In this document: positions 1-7,322 of the stretch, piece by piece | How positions within the stretch are numbered: position 1 is the stretch's first letter | Layout of the letters: every line of letters starts with the position of its first letter | Assembly (NCBI RefSeq): GCF_003574445.1 | Contig: NZ_KZ984564.1 | Span: 124,001-188,000, forward strand | Length of the DNA stretch: 64,000 nucleotides | Direction: 5' to 3' | Source of the DNA: Streptomyces sp. YIM 130001 | Lineage (GTDB): Bacteria > Actinomycetota > Actinomycetes > Streptomycetales > Streptomycetaceae | Position numbers and translations under genes: made by a program | The notes under the pieces: model-generated | The model's input: the letters and a program-made list of their open reading frames with translations, nothing else | Database searches by the model: none | Told to the model about the DNA's origin: nothing

Positions 1-144
1 GCCGAGAGGCGTGCCGGCGGGGAGCGTTCGGTGATGGATCAGGTGGTGGGCAGCGGGATGTTCAAGTCGCTTGCCCGGTCGCTCGGCACGCAGATCGGGC
101 GGGAGATCTCGCGGTCGGTGTTCGGGACGCGGCGGCGGCGTTGA
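1..144 (+). CDS. C-terminal end of HerA-like (DUF853) ATPase, partial
   Basis: The reading frame enters from the left edge and stops with TGA at 142-144, so only the last 47 residues are visible. The tail reads MFKSLARSLGTQIGREISRS followed by VFGTRRRR, which is the conserved C-terminal block I associate with DUF853 / HerA-like helicase ATPases of actinobacteria. These are predicted cytoplasmic ATP-driven DNA translocases. None of the Walker motifs lies in the window, so the assignment rests on the tail alone. The gene converges on the M28 peptidase, with a shared hairpin between them. Confidence 0.7.
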   Translation, partial: AERRAGGERSVMDQVVGSGMFKSLARSLGTQIGREISRSVFGTRRRR

Positions 145-168
145 GCGGGCAGTGGGCTTGGTGGCTTT

Positions 169-195
169 GAACTCCCGCCCACCCGGCGGGAGTTC
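169..195. terminator. Bidirectional terminator hairpin
   Basis: A perfect 11-bp inverted repeat, GAACTCCCGCC / GGCGGGAGTTC, has a 5-nt loop. It sits between two convergent genes (stops at 144 and 208) and can serve both strands. No T-tract follows, as is usual in Streptomyces. Confidence 0.75.
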
Positions 196-207
196 GAAGC
201 GCTCCTG

Positions 208-1812
208 TCAGCTGCGGGCCCGGTCGTGGGCGGCGTGGAGGCCGCCGCTGCCCGAGTTGCCCTCGGTGGCGGTCCTGGGCACGGGGCGGCTCAGGGAGCG
301 CTGGTCGTGGGCGTAGGTGCCCACCGCGTCGGCGATGACGTCGATGTTCACGCCGAACGACACCATGTCGATGTTGTCCAGGTCGTCGCAGGCGGAGTGG
401 TAGCACGCGTCGTACGCGACGCCCGCCTCACCGCCGTAACGCGCAGCCTGGTCCTCGGACTTGATGCCCTCGGCGCCGGTGAAGGTGCCGCCGGCCGGGA
501 TGCCGGCCGCGATGAACGGGCCGTAGTCCGAGCGGCCGTCGAAGTCGGTTCCCTCGTGCGGATCGCCGCGGCGGTCGAGGAACTCGGTGATGTCGCGCTC
601 CAGTTGGGCCGAACCCTCCGGTCCCGGGCCCTCGCCCTCGTTGTCGGAGTCGTCGCCGTCGTAGACGAACTGGGCGGCGTTCGGTGAGGCGATCATGTCG
701 AAGTTGAGGTACAGGGCGATGTTCTCGCGCTGTGCGTCGGTGAGCTTCTCGACGTACTTCTCCGAGCCGACGAGGCCGTTCTCCTCGGCGGACCAGAGCG
801 CGAAACGGACCTTGTTGCGGAGCTGTTCGTGGGGGTGGCCCCGGGTCTCCTGGGCGAGTTCCACGGCGACTTCGAGGAGGCCGGCGGTGCCGGAGGCGTT
901 GTCGTTGATGCCCGCGCCCTCGGTGACGGAGTCGAGGTGGGCGCCGAGCATGACGGTGTTGTCGGTCTTGCCGCCCGGTGTCTCGGCGATGACGTTGCGG
1001 GTCTCGCGCTCCTCCTGGAGCTCGCGGACCTCGAGGTTCACCACGACCTCGCCCGCCTCGGCCGCCGCGGCGAGCTTCTGGCCCTCCGCCCGGGTGACGC
1101 CGCCGGTCGGGATCTTCGCGTCGTCGGTGCTGCCGATGGTGCCGGAGAGCGCGCCCTCCTCGTTGTTGTAGATGACGGCGCCGACCGCGCCCGCCTCGGC
1201 CGCAGCGTTCTGCTTCTCGGCGAACGAGCAGGCGCCGCGCTGGATCAGGGCGATCCTCCCGTCGTAGTCGCCCGCCGCGTAGTCCTCGGCCTGGCAGCCG
1301 GTGGTCCCGTCGGTCGGTACGTGCGCGAGCGCCGCCTCCAGACCGCCCTCGGGGGTCGACTCGGTGTACGTCATGGACTCGATGGCGACGTCGCGCGCCT
1401 CGGGCGAGACGACGGACAGCTTCTCGGCGAGGGTCTCGGTGTAGGTGAAGCGGAAGGTGTCGTACGCGACGCGGTAGCCGGCCTTGCGGAGCAGTTGGTA
1501 CACGTACGCGGCAGAGGCGTCGTGACCGGGTGAACCGGCCGCGCGGTGACCGCCGCTCTCGTCCGCGATCTGCTGGAAGCGCTCCAGGTGCCGGTACGCG
1601 TCGCGCGCCGACGAGTCCCGGACGAGTTCCCGGCTGAGCTTGCGCGCGTCCTCGGCCGGGTCGCCGTGGCCGCGGTCGGCGGTGGCCGGGCCTGCGGCGG
1701 TGAGCAGCAGGGGCGCGGCGAGTGCGACGGCCGCGAAGGCGGCGGTGGTGCGGCGTGCGCGGGTGGCGCTCGGCTCGCGGGTGGTTCTCGGTGCGCGGGC
1801 TGGCGGCTTCAC
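208..1812 (-). CDS. Secreted M28 family zinc aminopeptidase with PA domain
   Basis: 534 aa. A GTG start at 1812 is preferred because GGGAGG lies 8-9 nt upstream and the protein then begins with an arginine-rich n-region and the hydrophobic stretch AAFAAVALAAPLLLTAAG, a Sec-type signal peptide ending near ATA-D. A PA (protease-associated) domain follows at about residues 150-270. The M28 peptidase core has AHLDS, the ND of INDNASG, the SAEENG pair, FDMI and CYHSACDD near residue 472. These supply the two-zinc ligand set of the Streptomyces griseus aminopeptidase family. The expected role is removal of N-terminal residues from extracellular peptides. It is a single gene, followed by a hairpin at 169-195. 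Confidence 0.9.
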   Translation of the reverse strand: MKPPARAPRTTREPSATRARRTTAAFAAVALAAPLLLTAAGPATADRGHGDPAEDARKLSRELVRDSSARDAYRHLERFQQIADESGGHRAAGSPGHDASAAYVYQLLRKAGYRVAYDTFRFTYTETLAEKLSVVSPEARDVAIESMTYTESTPEGGLEAALAHVPTDGTTGCQAEDYAAGDYDGRIALIQRGACSFAEKQNAAAEAGAVGAVIYNNEEGALSGTIGSTDDAKIPTGGVTRAEGQKLAAAAEAGEVVVNLEVRELQEERETRNVIAETPGGKTDNTVMLGAHLDSVTEGAGINDNASGTAGLLEVAVELAQETRGHPHEQLRNKVRFALWSAEENGLVGSEKYVEKLTDAQRENIALYLNFDMIASPNAAQFVYDGDDSDNEGEGPGPEGSAQLERDITEFLDRRGDPHEGTDFDGRSDYGPFIAAGIPAGGTFTGAEGIKSEDQAARYGGEAGVAYDACYHSACDDLDNIDMVSFGVNIDVIADAVGTYAHDQRSLSRPVPRTATEGNSGSGGLHAAHDRARS

Positions 1813-1940
1813 TTGAGGTCCCTCCCCTGGCGTGGTGGACACGAGACTGGGGGGAACGTAAGCCTCACGGAGGTCCGGCGGAGGACCGCGGGGCGGGGGC
1901 GGGCGCGGGATCCGCCCCGATGGCGGAGGGGCGCGCCGGG

Positions 1941-2540
1941 TCAGGTCTTGGGCTCGGCCTTCGCGGCCTTGGCCGCGGCCTTCGCCTCCTGCTTGTACGC
2001 GCGGACCTTGGCCAGGGTCTCCGGGCCCGTGATGTCGGCCGCCGAGCGGAACGAGTCCTTCTCGCCGTACGCGCCGGCCGCCTCGCGCCAGCCCGTGGGG
2101 CGTACGCCGTACTGCTTGCCGAGCAGGGCGAGGAAGATGCGGGCCTTCTGGTCGCCGTAGCCGGGCAGGGCCTTGAGGCGGGCGAGCAGTTCCTTGCCGG
2201 ACTTCACGTCGCGCCAGACGGCCTCCGGGTCGCCGTCGTACTCGTCGACGAGGTACTGGCAGAGCTGCTGGACGCGGCCGGCCATCGAGCCCGGGTAGCG
2301 GTGGACGGCGGGCTTCTCGGAGAGCAGCGCCGAGAACGCCTCGGGGTCGTACGCGGCGATCTCGTGGGCGTCGAGGTCGTCGTGCCCGAGGCGCTGGGCG
2401 ATGGTGTGCGGGCCGGCGAACGCCCACTCCATGGGGACCTGCTGGTCGAGCAGCATGCCGGTGAGGGCGGCGAGGGGGCTTCGGCCCAGGAGGGTGTCGG
2501 CGTCCGGGTTCTGGGAGATGTGGATGGTTGCCTTCTTCAT
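1941..2540 (-). CDS. HhH-GPD-type base-excision repair protein
   Basis: 199 aa. The ATG at 2540 gives MKKATIHIS as the N-terminus, and a GATCGAGG ribosome site lies just upstream. QQVPMEWAF at 33-41 and LPGYGDQKA at 125-133 match the helix-hairpin-helix signature of HhH-GPD DNA glycosylases of the actinobacterial short type. The predicted role is recognition and excision of damaged bases from DNA in the cytoplasm. It lacks the C-terminal iron-sulfur cysteine loop of EndoIII/MutY. The substrate cannot be told from sequence. It lies 128 bp upstream of the M28 gene on the same strand and is probably a separate unit. Confidence 0.82.
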   Translation of the reverse strand: MKKATIHISQNPDADTLLGRSPLAALTGMLLDQQVPMEWAFAGPHTIAQRLGHDDLDAHEIAAYDPEAFSALLSEKPAVHRYPGSMAGRVQQLCQYLVDEYDGDPEAVWRDVKSGKELLARLKALPGYGDQKARIFLALLGKQYGVRPTGWREAAGAYGEKDSFRSAADITGPETLAKVRAYKQEAKAAAKAAKAEPKT

Positions 2541-2663
2541 GCCTCGATCATGGCGGAATCGTGGCGGGCGCGCCTGGTCGTGGCGGGGGCGCCTTTGGGG
2601 GGTTTGGGCGGGCGTGGCTCCGGCCGGGGCGAGTGCGCGACAGGTCGTGCGGGCGTTCTTTGT

Positions 2664-2743
2664 CCTCAATCGCCGGACGGGCTCTGGAGATGGACGGGCT
2701 CTGGAGATGGGCGGGCTGTGGAGGCGGGCGGGCTCTGGAGGCC
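2664..2743. repeat. Four 17-bp tandem repeats next to a dispersed Streptomyces motif
   Basis: Four tandem 17-mers run from 2676 to 2743. Copies 1 and 2 are identical (GACGGGCTCTGGAGATG); copies 3 and 4 diverge. The first copy overlaps CTCAATCGCCGGACGGGCT (from 2665), a short sequence I recall as recurring in Streptomyces intergenic DNA. The surrounding gap (2541-2844) holds no credible gene. The repeats lie upstream of the MFS gene and may be noncoding expansion only. Confidence 0.6.
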
Positions 2744-2844
2744 GGTTCCTTGAGGGCGCGTGCCGGCAGAGGGGAGAAGTGGCCCAAGAGGCAGTGCGGG
2801 TATTGGCCCAGAATTCAGGGCCAGTGGCGGGCTAGCGTCGAGGG

Positions 2845-4095
2845 ATGGCGCAGTGGACGAGAGCGGTGCTGCCGCCGGTCGGGGTGCAACGGGGCCTGGC
2901 CTGGGCGCAATTGAGCAATTCGGTGGGGGACGGGGCGTATTACGTCACGTCGGCTCTGTACTTCACGCATGTGGTCGGGCTCGCGCCCGCGCGGATCGGG
3001 CTCGGGCTGACCGTGGCGTGGGGGATCGGGTCGGTCGTGGGGGTGCCGCTCGGGCGTCTGGCCGATCGGCGTGGACCGCGCGGGGTGGCGGTGCTGCTGG
3101 CGCTCGCGACCTGTGTCGCGGTGGCGTCGTTCCTGGTCGTACGGGACTTCGTGCCGTTCCTGGTCGCCGCCTGTCTGTACGCGAGTGCTCAGTCGGGGCT
3201 CGCCGCGGCCCGACAGGCGCTGCTGGCAGGACTTGTGCCCGAGCGGGAGCGGACGGCGGCGCTCGCGCATCTCCAGTCGACGCTGAACGCCGGGCTGGCG
3301 ATCGGTGCCGCGCTCGGCGGGCTCGCGCTGCATGCCGGGACCGAGGCGGCTTACCTGGCGGTGTTCGCCCTGGATGCGCTGAGTTTCGCCGGATGCGCGC
3401 TGGTGCTGCGCCGGCTGCCCGAGGTCGTGCCGGTGGGGGAAGAGCCGCGGGGCGCCGGGCGTGCCGTGCTGCGGGACCGGCCGTACGCGGTGGTGACGTT
3501 GATCAACACCGTGCTGCTGCTGCGGATGCCGCTGCTCAGCGTCGGCCTGCCGCTCTGGATCACGGAACGCACCAGCGCACCTGAGTGGCTGGTGTCGGCG
3601 CTGTTCATCCTCAACACCGGCGCGGTGATGCTGTTCCAGGTGCGTACGGCCCAGGTCGTCAGCGGGCTGCCGAGTGCCGGCCGTGCGCTGCGACGGTCCG
3701 GCGTGATCATGCTGGTGACCTGCGGGATCTTCGCGTTCTCCGGGGCCGGTGGGCCGTGGGCGGCGGGCGCGTTCCTGGTGGCCGGGTCCGTCACGCTCGT
3801 GGTCGGCGAGATGCTGCACTCGGCGGGGTCGTGGCAGATCGGCTTCGACCTGGCGCCGGCCGGCCGCATCGGGGAGTACCAGGGGTTCTTCGGTACGGGC
3901 GTCACCGTAGCCCGCACCGCCGGACCGCTCCTGCTGACCACTTTGCTGGTCGGACTCGGCACCGCGGGCTGGCTTCTGCTCGGCGGCCTCTTCCTGTCGG
4001 CCGCGTGTGCGATGGGACCGGCGGCGCGGTGGGCCGCGGGACGGCGCACAGTGCCTGCCTATACGCCGAGTACGGCCTTCGCGGTGAGGAAGTAG
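2845..4095 (+). CDS. MFS transporter
   Basis: 416 aa with about twelve hydrophobic segments and no signal peptide. The N-terminal half has GLGLTVAWGIGSVVGVPLGRLADRRGPR, where GRLADRRGPR is the MFS loop 2-3 signature, so it is an inner-membrane secondary carrier. The layout (QLSNSVGDGAYYVTSALYF at the N-terminus) resembles drug/metabolite efflux MFS proteins of the actinobacterial type. The substrate is unknown. The ATG at 2845 follows a weak purine stretch (GTCGAGGG). Its 3' end overlaps the convergent mgtE gene by 37 bp, so both transcripts are complementary there. Confidence 0.85.
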   Translation: MAQWTRAVLPPVGVQRGLAWAQLSNSVGDGAYYVTSALYFTHVVGLAPARIGLGLTVAWGIGSVVGVPLGRLADRRGPRGVAVLLALATCVAVASFLVVRDFVPFLVAACLYASAQSGLAAARQALLAGLVPERERTAALAHLQSTLNAGLAIGAALGGLALHAGTEAAYLAVFALDALSFAGCALVLRRLPEVVPVGEEPRGAGRAVLRDRPYAVVTLINTVLLLRMPLLSVGLPLWITERTSAPEWLVSALFILNTGAVMLFQVRTAQVVSGLPSAGRALRRSGVIMLVTCGIFAFSGAGGPWAAGAFLVAGSVTLVVGEMLHSAGSWQIGFDLAPAGRIGEYQGFFGTGVTVARTAGPLLLTTLLVGLGTAGWLLLGGLFLSAACAMGPAARWAAGRRTVPAYTPSTAFAVRK

Positions 4096-5498
4096 ATGAT
4101 CAGGCCCGTGGCGTCGACCAGGGTGGTGACCATCGGGGCCGAGACCACGGCCGGGTCGATGCGCAGGCGTTTGGCGAGCAGCGGCATCGTGCCGCCGATG
4201 GTGGCCGCCCAGGCGCAGATCAGTACGAGGGTGATGGCGACGACCAACGCCACCAGCACGTCCGCGAACAGCGTGCCCACCACCAGACCGAGCAGCGCGA
4301 GCAGCGAACCGAGCACCAGGCCGACCCGCGACTCGCGCCAGATCACCTTGAACAGGTCCGAGCCGCGCACCTCGCCGACCGCGAGTGCGCGCACGCAGGC
4401 GGTGGCGGCCTGGGCGCCCGCGTTGCCGCCCGCGCCGATCAGCATGGGGATGAACATGGCCAGCACGGCTCGCTGCTCGAGGGTGGCCTCGAACAGCTGC
4501 GTCACCGAGACCGTCATGGTCGCGGCGACCAGGAGCAGGCTCAGCCACAGCGCGCGGTAGCGGGCCAGCCGCCAGACGCCGGTCGCCATGTAGTGCCCGG
4601 ACCAGGGGCTCGCTCCCGACTGGCGGGCCATGTCCTCGGTGTCGGCCGCCTCGATGACCTCGACCGCGTCGTCGATGGTGAGCAGGCCGACGAGGCGCCG
4701 CTCGCTGTCGACGACCGGCAGGTTCAGGTCGTTGGTCTCCCGCATCAGGCGGGAGGCCTGCTCCGCGGGGTCGCCCGCGTACGCGAAGGCCGGTTCGGTG
4801 ACGACGAGGTCGCAGACCATCGCCTCAGGGGCGCTGAGCACCAGCTCACGCAGTTCCACGATGCCGGTCAGGCGGCGGCCGTGGTCGACCACGGGGAGCG
4901 TGTACACCGTCTCGGCCTGCGGCCCTTTGCTGCGTACGGTCTCCAGTGCCTGCTGCACCGTCAGATCCTGTCCGAGTGCGACGACTTCGGGCGTCATGTA
5001 GCGGCCGACGGAACCCTCTGGGTAGCCGAGCAGCGCGGACGTCATACGGCGTTCGTGGACGCTGAGCCCGGCCAGGACCCGCCCCGCGACCTTCGCCGGT
5101 GCCTCGCGGAGCATCCGGGCGCGGTCGTCCGGCGCCATCGACTCGACGAGCTCGCGGAACGAGTGGTCGCGCAGCCCCTCCAGGATCTGCTGCTGGTCGA
5201 CCGGCTCCAGCTCCTCGAACACGGTGAGCGCGCGGTCCTTGTCGAGCAGCCGGAAGGCGACACCGGCGTCGACGGCGTCCATCCGGGCGAGCTCGTCCGC
5301 GATCAGGTGCGGCGGGTTGGTCTCCAGCCATTCGAGCGCGGCGTGCAGCTGCTGGTTCTCGACCAAGTCCTTGAGGGACTGCGGCTGTTCGGTCTGCATG
5401 TCGGTGGCCCCCGGCGGTCGTACGTCGTCGTGGCGGCTGACCTCGGGGTCAGGCAGTTCCAGGGTCTTCGGGCTCTCCTGGTGGCGGGTCTGCGGCAT
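4059..5498 (-). CDS. mgtE: Magnesium channel/transporter MgtE
   Basis: 479 aa. The ATG at 5498 is chosen because GAGGA lies 6-7 nt upstream. Domain order is an N-terminal helical MgtE_N domain (about 40-150), two CBS repeats (about 160-290, with GYPEGSVGRYMTPE and LLTIDDAVEVIEAAD), and a C-terminal block of five membrane helices from about 315. Conserved pore residues lie in IPMLIGAGGNAGAQA. MgtE is a dimeric plasma-membrane Mg channel closed by Mg binding to its cytosolic domains. The gene is preceded by an unusually long leader that contains a short peptide ORF, and its 3' end overlaps the MFS gene. Confidence 0.93.
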   Translation of the reverse strand: MPQTRHQESPKTLELPDPEVSRHDDVRPPGATDMQTEQPQSLKDLVENQQLHAALEWLETNPPHLIADELARMDAVDAGVAFRLLDKDRALTVFEELEPVDQQQILEGLRDHSFRELVESMAPDDRARMLREAPAKVAGRVLAGLSVHERRMTSALLGYPEGSVGRYMTPEVVALGQDLTVQQALETVRSKGPQAETVYTLPVVDHGRRLTGIVELRELVLSAPEAMVCDLVVTEPAFAYAGDPAEQASRLMRETNDLNLPVVDSERRLVGLLTIDDAVEVIEAADTEDMARQSGASPWSGHYMATGVWRLARYRALWLSLLLVAATMTVSVTQLFEATLEQRAVLAMFIPMLIGAGGNAGAQAATACVRALAVGEVRGSDLFKVIWRESRVGLVLGSLLALLGLVVGTLFADVLVALVVAITLVLICAWAATIGGTMPLLAKRLRIDPAVVSAPMVTTLVDATGLIIYFLTAKAVLGV

Positions 5499-5939
5499 GA
5501 GTTGTCCTCGGTGCGGCCGCGGGGTGGCGCGGCTCGGTGAACGGGCTGTCGGGGACACGTCGCGGACATCGCCCGCCGTTGCCGTTCCGGTTCCGCTCCC
5601 GGCCCGGCTGGGCGCTCGGGTCGGGAGGGGGCAATTCGGCTGTCACGGGCGGGAGTTGCTCCGGTCGGACCTGGTCGCACGCGGGCCCCTGCCGGGGAAG
5701 GCCGGGCGAGGGCGATCCCGGTGAAGGGGCAGGGCGTCCCTGTTCGGGGGATTCCGGTCAGGGTGTCCGGGTCAGGAGCGGAGGGCTCGGGCCGCGTGCC
5801 GCCGCGGGAGGGCTGCGGTGCCGCGAGGTGCTCGTCGACTGGGAGGCTCGCCACGCATCGCGACCACCTCCGTCCCTCGCATCGCCGTCTCGGTCGCTCG
5901 CGCCGCCCGGTTGCCGGGCGCGCGCCGTCTGTGAGGGTA
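5499..5939 (-). promoter_or_regulatory. Long 5' leader of mgtE with possible -10 element
   Basis: About 430 nt separate mgtE from a TACCCT sequence (TAnnnT type, 5934-5939 on the minus strand). The leader contains a strong GC-rich hairpin near 5900-5920 and a 28-codon peptide ORF with a good ribosome site. The GGAGG of that site can pair with CCTCC inside the peptide ORF. I could not fit the M-box (ykoK) core to it. Leader status is inference; the promoter -35 is weak. Confidence 0.45.
5772..5858 (-). CDS. Candidate Mg-responsive leader peptide of mgtE
   Basis: 28 codons, reading MRGEPPSRRAPRG then TAALPRRHAARALRS. GGAGG is placed exactly 8 nt before the ATG, better than for many genes here. 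The peptide has four prolines and eight arginines, with an EPP motif at residues 4-6. The known leader peptide MgtL of enterobacterial mgtA is also short and Pro/Arg-rich with an acidic-proline start, and ribosomes stall or destabilise on it when Mg is low. The stop lies 273 nt before mgtE on the same strand. Random GC-rich DNA also yields Pro/Arg ORFs, so function is inference. Confidence 0.45.
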   Translation of the reverse strand: MRGEPPSRRAPRGTAALPRRHAARALRS

Positions 5940-5975
5940 CCGCGCTCCGGTGAACGCGCCCACCGGACACCCGAA

Positions 5976-6008
5976 GGCCCGCCCCAGCCGTGTGGCGTGG
6001 GGCGGGCC
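5976..6008 (-). terminator. Terminator after DUF4287 gene
   Basis: A perfect 11-bp inverted repeat, GGCCCGCCCCA / TGGGGCGGGCC, with an 11-nt loop. It begins 10 bp past the DUF4287 stop and separates that gene from the mgtE leader. Confidence 0.75.
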
Positions 6009-6017
6009 GGCGCCGGA

Positions 6018-6239
6018 CTACTTGGTGCGGGACTCCGCAAGGGTGTGGGCGACGACTGCGTTGGCGTGTCCGTGGCCGAGTCCGTGCTCCGCCCTGAGCC
6101 AGGCGACGAGCCCCATGTGCTTGGTCAGCGGGGAGGTGCGGATCTGCTCCTGCCAGTCGGCGACCGGGCGGCCGTACTTCTTCTCGATGGCCGGGAAGTA
6201 GCTCGCGGGTCCCCTGGGTGTGGCGGTGGCTTCGGTCAT
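6018..6239 (-). CDS. DUF4287 domain small protein
   Basis: 73 aa. The ATG at 6239 follows GAGGGGAG. The sequence contains YFPAIEKKYGRPVADWQEQI and HMGLVAWLRAEHGLGHGHANAV, the conserved pattern of DUF4287 proteins. It is soluble, has no signal peptide and its biochemical role is unknown. It is a single gene, followed by the hairpin at 5976-6008. An array of 9-bp repeats lies immediately upstream (6323-6399), between this gene and the ABC ATPase terminator, so the array could lie in its promoter region. Confidence 0.75.
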   Translation of the reverse strand: MTEATATPRGPASYFPAIEKKYGRPVADWQEQIRTSPLTKHMGLVAWLRAEHGLGHGHANAVVAHTLAESRTK

Positions 6240-6322
6240 GGCGGCGGTGGGCTCCCCTCGGCCGTGTCCGGCCGCGTCGTGGTCCGTTGTACTCAAGACC
6301 TTTGATCGGGCCCGTAGTTGTG

Positions 6323-6399
6323 GGTGCTGTCGGTGCTGTCGGTGCTGTCGGTGCTGTCGGTGCTGTCGGTGCTGTCGGTGCTGTCGGTGCTGTCGGTGC
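6323..6399. repeat. Minisatellite: eight perfect 9-bp repeats
   Basis: GGTGCTGTC is repeated eight times without a mismatch from 6323 to 6394, followed by a partial GGTGC. The array is noncoding by position and lies 84 bp upstream of the DUF4287 start. Perfect identity implies recent expansion by slippage. A reading frame through it would give repeating tripeptides, which I do not regard as a gene. Confidence 0.95.
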
Positions 6400-6428
6400 G
6401 GTGGTGTGATCCACGTCACTGCGTGTGG

Positions 6429-6475
6429 GGGTGGGCGCATCCTGTCCACAGGCTGTGGACAGGATGCGCCCACCC
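6429..6475. terminator. 47-bp palindrome with two DnaA-box-like sequences
   Basis: Perfect 23-bp arms (6429-6451 and 6453-6475) around one base. It begins 25 bp past the stop of the ABC ATPase gene (6501), so it can act as its terminator. Each arm contains CTGTCCACA, which fits the Streptomyces DnaA-box pattern (TTGTCCACA preferred), giving two boxes in opposite orientation. Whether DnaA binds here is inference. Confidence 0.7.
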
Positions 6476-6500
6476 GGATACGACACCTCGCCGTACGGCC

Positions 6501-7322
6501 TCAGCCCGGCCCGGGCACGCGCCGGGTCCGTACGCTCCAGCGGCCGGACTCGAGGGTGAGGTCGACCGGGTGGTCGAAGCACTTGCTGACGGAGTCGGCG
6601 GTCAGGGTCTCGTGGATCGGGCCCGCCGACAGGCAGCGGCCGTCCTTGAGCAGCATGACGTGCGTCGTTCCCGGTGGCAGCTCCTCCAGATGGTGGGTGA
6701 CCAGTACCGACGCCAGGCCGGGAGTGGTCGACTGCAGGAGGTCGATACGGTCGACGAGCTGTTCACGCCCTGCCAGGTCGAGGCCGGTCGCGGGCTCGTC
6801 GAGCAGGAGCAGCCGGGGCTCCGGCATCAGTGCCCGGGCGATCAGCACCCGTCCCCGCTCCCCCTGCGACAGGGTCGGCCAGCGCGCCGTACTCCGTTCA
6901 CGAAGACCCAGGAGCCCGGCCAAGTACTCGGCGCGCGACCGCTGTTCGTCCGTCGGGGTCCAACGGGGCACCCTTTCCAGGGTGTTGGTGGCCCCGGTGA
7001 GGATCACGTCCGGGACCCGGAGCGGGGTGCGCAGGTCGTGCCGCGGGTCGACATGGCCGACGTACGCACGCAGTTGACGCAGGTCGACCCGTCCGAGCGG
7101 GTGGCCGAGCACCTCCACGGTGCCGGACGTGGGGTGGGTGCGCGCGCCGAGCAGGCTCAACAGCGTGCTTTTTCCTGCCCCGTTGGCGCCGAGCAGGGCC
7201 CAGTGCTCGCCGGCCCGTACGGTCAGCGACACCTCGGTCAGGATCGGGCGTCCGTCCCGGACCAGGCCGGCGCCGCGCACGTCGAGGAGCGGCTGCTCGG
7301 TGGTCGCCCTCGGGTCGCCCAT
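6501..7322 (-). CDS. ABC transporter ATP-binding protein
   Basis: 273 aa. The ATG at 7322 shares its A with the TGA of leuA (TGATG), which implies translational coupling. Walker A is GANGAGKST (near residue 45), the signature is LSQGERGR, Walker B is LLLLDEPATGLD, and the switch histidine is in THHLEE. The protein is a single nucleotide-binding domain of the YlmA/ModF-like group. No permease lies nearby, so it may energise a membrane partner encoded elsewhere or have a non-transport role. Co-transcription with leuA is odd in function. A strong palindrome follows. Confidence 0.85.
   Translation of the reverse strand: MGDPRATTEQPLLDVRGAGLVRDGRPILTEVSLTVRAGEHWALLGANGAGKSTLLSLLGARTHPTSGTVEVLGHPLGRVDLRQLRAYVGHVDPRHDLRTPLRVPDVILTGATNTLERVPRWTPTDEQRSRAEYLAGLLGLRERSTARWPTLSQGERGRVLIARALMPEPRLLLLDEPATGLDLAGREQLVDRIDLLQSTTPGLASVLVTHHLEELPPGTTHVMLLKDGRCLSAGPIHETLTADSVSKCFDHPVDLTLESGRWSVRTRRVPGPG

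Noticed and set aside
208-2427. Fusion of the DNA glycosylase region with the M28 peptidase in one long frame
   Set aside because: The upstream part is an out-of-frame reading of the glycosylase gene; the peptidase has its own ribosome site and signal peptide.
4059-4095. Functional antisense overlap between MFS and mgtE genes
   Set aside because: A 37-bp 3' overlap of convergent genes is common in compact genomes and needs no special role.
5499-5939. M-box (ykoK) magnesium riboswitch before mgtE
   Set aside because: GGCGAGCCTCC resembles one conserved word of the M-box, but I could not place the remaining core segments.
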